DNA of 64,000 bases, taken from positions 56,347-120,346 of the forward strand of contig VXIS01000128.1 in assembly GCA_008704415.1 (NCBI GenBank). Direction: 5' to 3'. The position numbers were made by a program, and so were the translations under genes. Every line of letters begins with the position of its first letter. The stretch's first letter is position 1. Positions 11,358 through 21,435 of this stretch are shown here, piece after piece. A model generated the notes under the pieces. That model was not told where the DNA came from. It did no database searches and worked only from the letters and a program-made list of their open reading frames with translations. The DNA is from Sphaerosporella brunnea (Eukaryota; Ascomycota; Pezizomycetes; Pezizales; Pyronemataceae).

Positions 11358-12863
11358 ATGCCTCCGATCACGAAAACGCCATTCTCCTCGAAGAACCCCG
11401 CCACCGCCGCGAAGAGCTTCTCGCCCGGCGCCCCGCCGCAGGGCATGGTCGGAGAGGTGGTGTGTCCGCTTTTCAACAGCGACGGCTCTCAATGCCGCAA
11501 GAAGTGTGTCGGTGTGAGTAGCGATGATCCTCCAGCTCGGCTCGTCGTTTTTCCCGCCCCCCCCCCCCCCCGACCGCGCGCTGTTGCTGATTGGCGCGCA
11601 CAGAACTTCGCGTACCGCTCCATCTGCGAGCACATCCGCCGCGCCCACCCCGACAACTGGATCCCGAAGCTCCCGGCCAGCCCCGAGACGTTCGCCAAAA
11701 TGGTCGGCATGATCCCGAGAAACGGCAACCCCAGCGGCGTGCAGATGGGCGGTGGCATGATCCATCACGTTCCCGTCCAGCAAATGCGGAAGCCCACCGT
11801 GGCTCGAAAGCCGTCGAAACGTAAGTTCACCACTACCACCTGCGTCGGCAATACCATGTCGTGAGCGGGCATCTCTTTCTCCTGTTTCAGAAGGCGCCGA
11901 ATAGCCGAAAAAGAAAAAGAAAAAAAAAAAACCCTCAATGGCGATTCCGAACACATCAATCCTTCAGCTGCTGCAGGTATCCTCCCGAGCGTTGTTGGAG
12001 AATAGATTGTCAGGAGAACCCATGTGAGGCGCCTTCACTGGAGGGAGAGAGCGTCCCTCATTCGTCTGTTCTGCACCGTCCAATCCTATCTTCTTGCCTT
12101 TTTATCCCATCCACAGCTAACATCGCGTTCAGTGTCGAAGCCGATGGATGAGGACCACTACCTGGACTCCCTTTCGCCTCCCTCCTCCGCTACCGACTCG
12201 GAAGCGCCCGGCCTCCCTTCGCTTTCGGTCGCTGCCGCTTTTGCTGCCCGCTTCCCCAACTACGAGTTCCACCCGCACACCGAGGACGACGAGGACGTGG
12301 ACGGCGAGCACGAAATCGACGAGGAGATGCTCCAGGGCCACACCGAGACCGAGACCGAGGACGAGGAGTACTCGGCCCCCTACACCCACTTCCCGCCGTA
12401 CGCCCACATCCACCATCACCCGCTCCCCAACCAGCGTCCCCGCAACTCGAAGCCCAAGACGCAGAAGCGAAAGCGCCAGGGCACCATCGACTCGTCCTCC
12501 ACCACCTCCTTCCCCAGCCGCTGGGACGAACTGATCGAGGCGGCCACCAACCGCGCGGTCGTCGAGACGTTTACCCTTCCGCTTTCGCCGCCTGCGACTG
12601 CGCAGACGCTTCCCAGCATCTGCCCCAACACTCCGTCCGGCGGCTCCGAGGCCGGCTCCGACACCGAGGGCCACGGACCGAAGGTGGAGTGCGCTGAGTG
12701 CCGCTCGTTGGTTGGCATGAACCGCGCTTTCGTGTGCACCGAGTGCGTTTCCGGATTCTGCGAGCCGTGCGCGCTCGAGAATGGAAAGCGTGGCGTGTGC
12801 AGCGAATGCCGCGTTTTCGGGGCCCGGTGGCGGCGGCTGAAGATAAACGTCCGCAGCAGCTGA
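11358..12863 (+). CDS. Two-zinc-module protein (N-terminal CxxH-like module, C-terminal RING-like)
   Basis: Exon 1 is 11358-11513, the intron 11514-11603 starts GTGAGT and ends CACAG, and exon 2 is 11604-11820. The last exon most simply starts at 12133 and ends at 12863 (1104 nt in frame, 367 aa). The N-terminal part carries CPLFNSDGSQCRKKC...EHIRRAHPDNW, and the C-terminal part has CxxC pairs (CAEC, CTEC, CEPC, CSEC) spaced like a RING-like finger, plus an acidic middle and SRWDELIEAATN. I recognise this combination from a conserved fungal protein of about 400-650 aa with no assigned function. The middle is uncertain: from 11891 a candidate exon reads into TAG at 11900-11902 within three codons of the junction, and coding-like sequence follows it. 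Either that segment is intronic, as modelled, or the gene is damaged there. Confidence 0.7.
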
Positions 12864-13674
12864 CCTGCGGCTCGATAAAAAAACAAAAGTAAAATATCAC
12901 ATCGTTCATGGCGTTGAGGGGGAGTTCGAATTCAGGGCGGCGTCAGAGCGGCTTCTGGTGTTACGGAGTCTTTTTTTTTTTTTTTTTTTTTCTGTTTGGG
13001 CCCGGGATTACACTTCACTGCCGGCTGCTGTTCGTCGGCGACGTGCCTCGCTTCTCGAGCACAGGAGTCTAATGGAACCTCCTTTTTGTTTTTTGCAGTC
13101 TGTTGTCCGATCGATCGCATCGCAGACGAAAACGACTGCACGTTTGACTTTCACTGTACAAAAGTTTTTGTTTTTGTTTGTCATTTTGGGAGGCGGGGTG
13201 TTAAAAAGCGATACCACTTTTTGCTTTGCTTTTCTCGTTTCCGACATACTTGTATCATGTGTGTGTTTTTTTCTTTTGTTTGGGTGACAACAAAAAGTTT
13301 TTTTTTGTTTGTTTTTTTATACATCATCTTGGATCATAAAAAGTTTGGGGAATTGGAAAAGTTTTTGTTTTGTTTTGTTTTTCTTTGTCGGGGTGGGTTG
13401 GAACCTTGAGCTGCGGGGTAACAACTGAATACCGGTAACTGCTCGGTTTTTGTGCGAGAAAAAGTTTTTGCTTGTTATTGCGCCGGCCAGAGCAGACGGG
13501 GGCAGGCTTTAAATGGAAGGTGGTCACTGTCTATTTATTTTATTTTCGCTCAGATTGCCGAAAGTAGATATAAGGACGGACGTGCCCTACTTTAGGTGGA
13601 TCGATGCATGGGAGTCATGGTGCAGCACTCACACTCGCTGACGACCGGCCGGCCGGCCATTAATTACTATCGCG
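12864..13674. other. T-rich intergenic region
   Basis: Contains long T tracts (12970-12992, and several at 13150-13390) and a GGCCGGCCGGCC motif (about 13647-13658). No supported gene on either strand. Confidence 0.5.
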
Positions 13675-13845
13675 TTGCCACCTATGTCGTTTTTTTCCAC
13701 CTATTTCGCGCTGAAAAGTACGCTGGCTGGCTCAGAGATACGCATGGCAACTTGCGGGGTGGTGGTGGTTAGGGTTGCGGCGCCAGAGCTGCCCGCGTAC
13801 TTTTCAGCGCGACACTGGGCAGAAAACGACATTGGGGGCCACGCG
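13675..13845. mobile_element. ~170-bp MITE beside the Tc1/mariner insertion
   Basis: The ends are imperfect inverted repeats of about 50 bp: GCGCTGAAAAGTACGC at 13708-13723 is the exact reverse complement of 13795-13810, and ATGTCG / CGACAT pairs lie outside it. The interior includes a short GGTTAGGGTTG stretch and no coding sequence. The Tc1/mariner-like element begins 2-4 bp beyond its right end, so the large element used the edge of this MITE as its TA target. Confidence 0.65.
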
Positions 13846-13848
13846 ATA

Positions 13849-13919
13849 TGGTTCCGTGCACTTTAAACCTGTACCTTCGGGGTTTTGGGGTTACCCGGTG
13901 CACGCTAGGACTTTTGGCG
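13849..13919 (+). repeat. Left 71-bp terminal inverted repeat
   Basis: Exact reverse complement of 16116-16186. It contains two GTGCAC hexamers, an internal short palindromic theme that could form part of the transposase binding site. Confidence 0.9.
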
Positions 13920-14052
13920 GTGAATTCACGTCATGTTGCGCTCACCGGGCGCGGAGACTCAGCGTGCGTCGGGCGCGGAACGCAGAAATATATATGTAGC
14001 GGACGTACATACGAAAATCTACCGCTTTTTTTTTTGTTTTGCTGCAGCAGCG

Positions 14053-16086
14053 ATGGGCAAGTTTACAATCATCAACGACGGCAAGGTACTCGGTTTCCAA
14101 ATCAAGGAAACAGCGGCAGATAGGGAGAAGGGCAAGGCGGTCTTTTCGCACGTCGCGCTGCCCCCGGGTATTACAAGAGAAGAGGTGGAAATTGTGCGAT
14201 CCGGATGGCCCCAGTCTGCACGTCACCGGCAGATCACTGATGAGCGGCTTGACAAGATAAAGACTGTGATTTTAAAAGAAGGTATGTTGCCAGCGCTTGA
14301 CCTGGGCCAATTGCTTGCTTAGCCCGCTCGCTCGCTCAAGCTGATCGTTTTTCCAGCCTGCGCAGATCTCAAGCGGATTTTGAGACTAAAAACCCTTCGA
14401 CCAGCGGAAAATCTAAGTGCAGACTGCAAGTGGCTGCTGCAGATCGAAACTTTCCTGAACTATCAACTCATCGGGATAAAGCGGAGGATATTTAGGAAAC
14501 CCCGGAAGGATCTAGCATTGATGGTAGCTGCCAGGGACCTGAAGGGAAGATGGGTGCAGGAGCGAATCATGTCACAAGAGGCCGTTTGGGTTCGTTCGAG
14601 AACTTTCCTGTGCAGCCAGCAGGGGAGGCATCCGAAGCATCTCGACAAGTTATTGGATGAAGGGACCATCCTTTTCCTACGTGCACACATGGCAGAGACT
14701 GAGGAAGGCATCACCTCACAAAAGCTGGCCCACGCAATCATGAACTTCTGGAATGTTCAGAATATCGGAGCGGGCGTCAACGAAAATGCGCTGCAGAAAA
14801 CCCTCGACAGTTCAACGGCTCGGCGTCACCTGAAAAAGCATGGATTCCGCTGGAAACACCTCTCGAAAGGCCTTTACAAAGACGGGCATGAACGTGAAGA
14901 TGTGGTGGACTATAGAGAGAATAATTTTCTTCCCTTGATGAGCGAGTTAAAACCAAAAATGGTCGAATTTTGGATTGAGCCTAGGCCACCCGGTGTTCAG
15001 AAGTGGCTACCCCTCATTCACGCGCACGTACCAGACACCGTTCAGCCAGGAGAGCGTCCAATTGTGCCGACATACCAAGATGAATCGACGTACCATGCGA
15101 ATGACGGGCGGACGGAAGGCTGGATTGCTGAGGATTGGTATCCATTGCGTCCAAAGGGTGAAGGGTCAAGCATCAATGTGTCTGACTTTGTCACACCGGC
15201 TGGACGGCTTCGTGCACCACAAGGAACACACCCTAGTCGATTGCCAAAATATGGCATAGCTGAAGGTTTGCGGATTGATGCATCACAGGCGGCTGTCATC
15301 TTGGAGTGTGGAAAGGGAACCTGGTGGAACGCTGAGTACCTCGTCAAGCAGCTCGAAGAAATCGCTATTCCAATTTTCAACGTTGCGTTTCCTGGTTGTC
15401 AAGCTCTTTTTGTTTTTGACAACGCCACCCTTCACTGCAGTTACGACAAGGACGCGTTGAAAGCGAAAACCGTTAATTTTTACCCCGGCGGAAAGCAGCC
15501 TTTAATGCGGCCAGGGTGGGATCATCGAACAGGACTTGAACAGGCCATGATCTTACCAAATGGAGAAGCGAAAGGAGCGAAGAAGATACTTCAGGAGCGT
15601 GGCCTATGGGACGAAGAAATGCTCTTGCAGTGCAAAGACCCACGTAATTCGAATAAAGACAATCCTAGCTGCCTCCAGGGTTGTAACCGCTGTGCGCGTG
15701 GTCTCCTTGCGATGGAACCCGACTTTCTAGCTCAAAAGTGTCGAATAGCAGAAGTTATTGAGAAGCACGGTCATCTCGTCGCTTTTCTACCGAAATACCA
15801 TCCCGAACTGAACCCAATTGAGTACGTTTGGGGCCGGTCCAAGATCTACGCACGGCAGCATTGTTCTTATTCGCTGTCAGCACTTCGCACGATGGTTCCA
15901 GAGTGTCTTGGAAAGGATGTTGTAACGGATGAGATTGTTTGGAAATTTTTCCGCCGTGTGGATAGAATTATGGAGGCCTACCGTCAGGGAGAACGGTATG
16001 GTACGCAGGCCTTTAAGGAACGTGTATATAGGAGCCACCGGAGGGTTGGAGAAGCCGCTCTGGCAATTTTACAGGAAGATGGGTAG
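14053..16086 (+). CDS. DDE transposase of the Tc1/mariner-like element
   Basis: Two exons, 14053-14281 and 14357-16086, with an intron bearing GTATGT and TTTTTCCAG; they join in frame to 652 aa. The first ATG after a T-rich leader (MGKFTIINDGK...) is chosen; an in-frame upstream ATG at 13933 lies close to the inverted repeat. The catalytic acidic residues I can assign are D318 (in QDEST), D431 (in VFDNATLH) and E565 (in NPIEYVWG). The last is followed by Trp, as in Tc1/mariner and IS630 enzymes. The 133 residues between D431 and E565 are far more than the usual ~34 and include a CxxxCxxC cysteine cluster that may bind zinc. The N-terminal ~300 residues probably bind the inverted repeats. The enzyme would cut and paste the element at TA. 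Confidence 0.88.
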
Positions 16087-16115
16087 TAAATTGACAGAGT
16101 CGGACCGTCGCTGCA

Positions 16116-16186
16116 CGCCAAAAGTCCTAGCGTGCACCGGGTAACCCCAAAACCCCGAAGGTACAGGTTTAAAGTGCACGGAACCA
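16116..16186 (-). repeat. Right 71-bp terminal inverted repeat
   Basis: Exact inverted copy of 13849-13919, followed by the TA target duplication at 16187-16188. It begins 30 bp after the transposase stop codon. Confidence 0.9.
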
Positions 16187-16545
16187 TAGTATGTGGGCGG
16201 GGCGGACGGGGACGGGGGGAGGGTGAGGACCATTCCTTTGCGCTCGCTGCTGTGGCTGAAGGCTGTGGCTTACCATGCTGCACAATCTACTCGGCAAGGG
16301 GGGGGTGGGGAAGGCGAGGTCACACTGCTGACAGCGCGCTCGGGACGTGTCTCGGGGGGGGGTTTTGGATATGCTGGCGTTCAGAGGCTCACGTGCACTT
16401 GCAGCGAGTGGCTTGAGACTTGAGACTTGAGGAAGGGCTGGCTGGCGCTGCTGTCGATTGGCGCGTCGTTCGTTGCTTTGCTTGAGTTGACTGGCTTCCC
16501 GCTTGCTGTAGAGGCATCTTTCGTGCTCCCTCACTTCTGTACTTA

Positions 16546-17125
16546 GTAGTGGGTGTCAATAACCCCGTTCGTTGCTGAACGGTTGCCACTGTGTTTTACA
16601 GAAGCTTATTGACAACCTTGCGATGCGGTCATCTGGGATTGGGTAGAAGGTCCGCGGTGTAGAGAGCTTGCGATGTGACGTCGAGTCGTCGACCGTCAAA
16701 ACAATCGATGCCCTCCTGCCCAGCAAAAACAACCACAACCTCTCCCATCCAGCGAAAAACACACCCGCCCAGCGAAGGTCTCGCTGCCCATGGCATCGCG
16801 TAGCACAATCCACGCATCGCAAATATTCTCGGCCAGGGTTGTGAGCTATGCGCCCCAAGAGCTTTTTTTACCTGTAGATTGTCGTGCAACTAAGCTGTTG
16901 AGAAGGGAGGTTGTTGAGAGAGCGTTGTGGGTGTTGTAGGTGCGGGGATGGGCACGGGCGAACGGCTTAATCTGGTGCTCGAGAGCACCAGATTTGCGTT
17001 GTCACAGAGTACTTAGTACAGTCGGGGCCAATCAGAAGTTTTTTTCCGCACTCCAGTTCGTTCTGACGTTCTGGCAAACGGACGTCACTTTGGGGGCTGA
17101 ACGGGAGGTTGTTGACACCCACTAA
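16546..17125. mobile_element. 580-bp TA-flanked non-autonomous element
   Basis: The ends form an inverted repeat of about 25 bp (TAGTGGGTGTCAA core, then AACC and CCCGTTC) and are flanked by TA at 16544-16545 and 17126-17127. No transposase is encoded. Its flanks match neighbouring copies of the ~245-bp tandem repeat, so it inserted into an existing repeat unit. Confidence 0.65.
16969..16994. repeat. 26-bp near-perfect palindrome
   Basis: Two 12-base arms (AATCTGGTGCTC and its exact complement) are separated by GA. The palindrome lies inside the 580-bp element and could extrude as a cruciform or serve as a binding site. It has no terminator context. Confidence 0.85.
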
Positions 17126-17128
17126 TAA

Positions 17129-17980
17129 TTGTGTTTCCTGGAATGGCACGCACGGATAACGTGGTGGTGGTTTCTATCTATTGCTTATAGCTGGGGGGGG
17201 GGGGGGAGGGGGGGCGTAGCTATGCCTCTTGGTTTTCCAGAGCGAACATCAAATATGCTGCTGGTCGGGAGGCTCGCGGCGACTAACGGCAACTGGCTCC
17301 ACATGGAGGTATATAGATAGTCGTTGTGCCTGAGTTGACTGGCTCCTCCCGCTGGCTGTAGAGCAGTACCGAAGTGAGGAGTGTTTCCCAGAATGGCACT
17401 TGGTGTTTTCTATCTATTGCTTATAGCTGTCGCAGGGGGAGGGGTATGCCTGTTAGTTTTTCAGAGCGGCAAGATAGAACAGAACAGCAAATATGCTGCT
17501 GCTGGCGCTGGTCGGGAGGCTCGCGGCGACTAACGGCAACTGGCTCCACATGGAGGCATATAGATAGTCGTTGTCTGAGTTGACTGGCTCCTCCCGCTGG
17601 CTGTAGAGCAGTACCGAAGTGAGGAGTGTTTCCCAGAATGGCACTTGGTGTTTTCGATCTATTGCTTATAGCTGTGGGGGGGGGGGGGGCGTGGGGGGTG
17701 TAGCTGTTAGTTTTTCAGAGCAGCAAAACAGAACTGCAAATATGCTGCTGCTGCTGCTGGTCGGGAGGCTCGCGGCGACTAACGGCAACTGGCTCCACAT
17801 GGTGGTATATAGATAAGTCGTTGCCTGAGTTTACTGGCTTCCCGCTGGCTGTAGAGGCAGTACTGAAGTGAGGGAGCACGAAAGATGTGTTTTCCAGAAT
17901 GGCACGGGTGGATGGCTTGGTGTTTTCGAGCCATTACTTATAGCTGTGGGGGAGGGGGGGGGAGAGCGATGCTCCCGCAG
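17129..17980. repeat. Tandem array of a ~245-bp unit
   Basis: About three and a half direct copies, with unit starts near 17335, 17578 and 17828 (motif GACTGGCT...CCGCTGGCTGTAGAG) and a partial copy before 17335. Each unit holds GGAATGGCAC or AGAATGGCAC, a TCTATTGCTTATAGCTG stretch, a G run of 5-14 bases whose length differs between copies, and GGCTCGCGGCGACTAACGGC. Another partial copy (16485-16513) lies left of the 580-bp element. A 26-bp block at 16517-16542 is inverted relative to the equivalent block at 17855-17882. Confidence 0.8.
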
Positions 17981-19851
17981 TGCAATAGACTGGAGATAGG
18001 TACTTTGGATCTAATTCTATTCTACCGCCGCAAGGTAGCCGGGATTTTCTTTTTCTGTGAGAATTGCCATGTGTTTATTCGTGCGATCCAACCCATTGCC
18101 GATACATGCCATGCCATGCCCATGCCTGTTTGAAACGTCTCAAAAAAAACAGTATCGGGATTCCTGCAAGCCCGTCCGTGGTGTTGCAACCGCTTTTTGT
18201 CTTTTCTTCTGCCAGCTTGTTCTTTATGCCTTGAAGCGTAGGAATGACTTTTCACAGTTGTCCCATGTTGTCCTTGGGCAGCAGCAGCCAACGTTACGTG
18301 GTCAAATAATGCTGCAACCGCGTGAGTTTTCCGTGAGCACAAACCCAATCGCCAGCTAGGAAAGAGCATCTTCTCTTCATCGAGACCTGAAGCGGTCTCG
18401 GTGGTGGTGGTGGTGGTAGTGGTGGTGGACAGGACACAAATACAAAATGGTTCACTTCACTGCCGGTTTGTACCAGCTGCAAAAGCGCAAGAACCCCGTT
18501 GCATCCGCTGCGGCGATATTGTGGAGCTTCCTGGAAGCGTCCGGCCGGGATGCGTTCCTGTTTTTTTTTGTTTTTTTTTGCGATTGCACGCTGTTACGCA
18601 TGTTGAGTTGAAGCCTCGCGGCCAACATCGTGGAGGATGCGGCGTCGCCAAATTGGAAATGGAGGCAAAAGGCTCACTTTTTCACTTGCCAGGAAGAGGC
18701 TGCTCTGGCTTGCTTGCTTGCTGGCAATCAATGGCTGCATCCGCAAAAAGAAAGAAAGCTTGGGTTGGGAAAACAACTTCTTGTTTTTGTTTGGTTTGTG
18801 CGCGCTCACGCTGAAATGGATGCAAAACGCTTTTTTTGTTTTCAAACATCTTAGAGTAAGTTGTATTAGAGGACGCATTTGTCGAGCATAAAGCACCCCC
18901 CGGATTTTTCTCCTGTTCCGCTGTTTGCATCCCGTGCCGGAATGGGGCGCCGATATTGGCCCGGCTGTGTGCTCCACGGATCTCCGCCAGGGAAAGAAGC
19001 GTGTTGTGTTTGCTGATATCGCTGGTTTTGCTAGACTGTTACCACTGCTACCAACTACGCAACGATTTCCAGAATTGGCCTATTGTTTGAAGAGGTCCAG
19101 AAATCAAAGCTCCAATTTATGCACAACGTTGATCTCTTCATTCTAGCAACCACTATTGTTTGCTGCTTGAAGAACATCTCACCAATCAACTTGTGAACCG
19201 TATTCTGCGTTCTGCGTTGGAAGCACGTTATCGATGCGGGAGTTCGGGAGACTGCAGGATTTCCGAAAAAAATAAAAAAACATGGGAGAAGCTGACATGC
19301 GCACATGCTATCCAATCGCACAACGCGCTCTTGGATTTGCTGAAGATCGAGTAGTCGCAGTTGCTCATCCTTGCCAAACATAACTCGCTGTGGCCAGCTT
19401 TGCCAATGCAATGGTATTTGAGCAGATGTGGAGGCTTGCTTTGTCTGTTGAGTATCCGCTGGTTTTGTATTCTGGCATTTCTAGGTCTGAACCTTTACAC
19501 TCACTGCATTGCTACCACTCTTGTCCAGCACACGGAAACTTGACTCCATACAATGAGATGTGGATTGTTTGCTTGTTTTGATCATGACGTATTCGGTCGC
19601 TTGCGGCCATCACATAGAGAGTACATGTGGACTTGCCCTTAGGTCTCAAAGACTTACAGACGGGCGTGTCTTGAAAGGAAAGAGGACATAGGAAGAGGAA
19701 GGGAAAGTTGAGGAAACTCGTGGATGACATAGGAGAGACAGTAGATCACGCGTTTTCTTGGCTTCTTGGGCCAGGGGTGCTGGGCTAAAAGGTCTAGCAC
19801 GGGCCTTGGTACATCGATCATATCTGCTAACAGGACCTTATGGGGGGGGTG
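17981..19851. other. Repeat-flanked region without a recognised gene
   Basis: Contains a GGT repeat (18398-18428) and several frames under 140 codons with no motif I recognise. TTTGTTT-rich tracts (18558-18581) and CTTGC repeats (about 18709-18722) occur. Probably decayed repetitive DNA. Confidence 0.4.
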
Positions 19852-20686
19852 TAGTGATGGACACGAGCCAAGCCAGCTCGAGCTAGAAACTCGAGCTGAC
19901 GAGACGAGCCGATCCTTCGTCCTCTACAAGCCGAGCTGGCTCGAGCTGAGGGATCGGCTCGAGCCAGCTCGAGTTTTCAGCATGATGGGGGGTTCTGATG
20001 GGGAGGGTTGATGGGAATGAAAATTATAGGGCGTGTTGTAGAATGAAAACAGATAATCAAAATTGACTGCGTCATACAGAAACTTCGAGTCGCTTGTCGC
20101 CTCACGCAACCCCCTTTACACCCAATACTCTTCCACCGCCCCACCATCCCCAGCAGAGCTATGGAACACGAATCAATGGATGCACTGCCTCAGGATGAGC
20201 GTGCTGCTTATTTTAAAAAGCTATCAGGGAACTGGGGTATACTCATGAATGCTCGCTAATATCTCTCTATACCAGCCACAAGTGTCCTTGCCGAGAGTCT
20301 TTTCTCCCAAGCTGGAGATCTTGTTTCCAAAAAACGAAACAGGCTCTGGGAGTCCTCAAGTAGCGCTTGCTCGTTGCTCAAAAGCTGGTTGGGGCAGGAT
20401 AATTTCGAGCAGTGGGAACACGAAAGGTTAAGCAAGGAGGATGCGGGCGAGATTGACAGTGGAGATGCGGTTCCGGTCCCAGATACCAATCAGGAATCAC
20501 TGCTAGACAGTGAGAACGATGGGGACGCCGAGGAATTGTAGCCAGTCATCATACGGTTGACATTCTTAGATACGTTGAATACTATTACCTAGAATTAACA
20601 GAGTCCGCCAGCTTAAAGTGTGGTAAAGCGGAATAGCTCGAGCTGACTTTGGAGGATTGGTTTGAGCTGGCTCGTGTCCATCACTA
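19852..20686 (+). mobile_element. Internally deleted hAT element (835 bp) with 8-bp target duplication
   Basis: Perfect 19-bp terminal inverted repeats (TAGTGATGGACACGAGCCA, 19852-19870 and 20668-20686) are flanked by the identical 8-mer GGGGGGTG at 19844-19851 and 20687-20694. This is the 8-bp duplication expected of hAT transposons. Subterminal regions are packed with AGCTCGAGCT-type motifs, probable transposase-binding repeats. Only the C-terminal end of the transposase gene remains. Confidence 0.92.
20161..20541 (+). pseudogene. hAT transposase C-terminal (dimerisation) fragment, broken
   Basis: One continuous frame ends at TAG 20539-20541 and includes the hAT dimerisation signature (PATSVLAESLFSQAG, then VSKKRNRL). 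It is interrupted by TAA at about 20257-20259, directly before the signature. The TAA sits where CAA would give continuous sequence, so a single C-to-T change in a CpA context (the RIP context) could explain it. Everything upstream of the catalytic C-terminus is missing. Confidence 0.85.
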
Positions 20687-20829
20687 GGGGGGTGCACTTT
20701 TTCTTTCTTATCATCCTTTCTGGTGGCGTCATCCACCGCTTTCTACAGTTCGTCCTGTTCTTTCCGCCACCTCGCACATCGTTTGAACAGCTGCGCTTTT
20801 GTTACGCCTTGGTTGGCAGTACCGTCAGG

Positions 20830-21435
20830 CTAGGGCTTTAGCAGCTTTGGTTGCCGTGACGTCTGGCGTCTTCCTCTTGCGCTTGTAGTAGCCCTTAGGT
20901 GGCCAGCCAAGCGGTGCGGTCTTGGAGCCTGGCTTCGGTGACCCTTCGGCCAGGGTGGGACGTTGGTCTCAGGTATCCTTTTGAGGCTGCTCTTGGCAGC
21001 TTCTTTGGCCGGCCAGCTCGTTCCCTGGGGCAACGGCATGTCCGGCAAATAGATGTGGAAGGGAAGGTCAGCAACCGCTTCCTTCAGCCTCGTCCCTTCG
21101 TAGGAGTTCCCGGCCACAGGATTCAGTTCGCGCGTCCAGCTTTGCCTTCCCTCGAAGGCATCTGTCGTCTCCCCGCCTGCGACACCAGGGCCCAACAGAA
21201 GGAGACGTCGATCGGCTGGCTGCGAGTGAGCATTGTGACCCTTCTTGTCCGCCATCTTGACTATCCGGACTGTCTTTACTATTTTGCCAGCTCGGACTCT
21301 GGGGCCCCGTGGCTTCGATGCGGAGGTGATGCCGGGTAAAGAGACAACGTTTTTGGAGATGCTGGCAATGGCCCCGCCGACGGCGTCACTGTCGATCACT
21401 CGCGCTACCACCCGGGCTACTGACATCACTGGCAC
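20830..21435 (-). CDS. Unrecognised open frame, possibly repeat-derived
   Basis: A 201-codon frame without introns, signal peptide or membrane segment, rich in Pro, Arg, Ala and Thr. I recognise no domain. It sits between hAT and MITE/MULE remnants, so it may be part of a decayed element or a chance frame in GC-rich DNA. Codon choice gives no strong support. Confidence 0.2.
   Translation of the reverse strand: MPVMSVARVVARVIDSDAVGGAIASISKNVVSLPGITSASKPRGPRVRAGKIVKTVRIVKMADKKGHNAHSQPADRRLLLLGPGVAGGETTDAFEGRQSWTRELNPVAGNSYEGTRLKEAVADLPFHIYLPDMPLPQGTSWPAKEAAKSSLKRIPETNVPPWPKGHRSQAPRPHRLAGHLRATTSARGRRQTSRQPKLLKP

Larger units (their letters stand above)
13849..16186 (+). mobile_element. Apparently intact Tc1/mariner-like DNA transposon (2338 bp)
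   Basis: The element is bounded by TA target dinucleotides (13847-13848 and 16187-16188) and by perfect 71-bp terminal inverted repeats, beginning TGGTTCCGTGCACTTTAAAC. It carries one intron-containing transposase gene that is open from start to stop with its DDE residues present. Identical repeats, an intact reading frame and lack of RIP-type stops point to recent insertion. The transposase appears distantly related to the IS630/Tc1/mariner group by its D...D...NPIE-W pattern and TA target; the family name is inferred. Confidence 0.9.

Noticed and set aside
13762..13775. Telomere-like TTAGGG
   Set aside because: Isolated single copy inside a MITE; other CCCTAA occurrences (8304, 40746) are also single.
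17129..17980. CRISPR-like array
   Set aside because: The repeat unit is ~245 bp without spacer pattern and the genome is eukaryotic; it is a simple tandem array.
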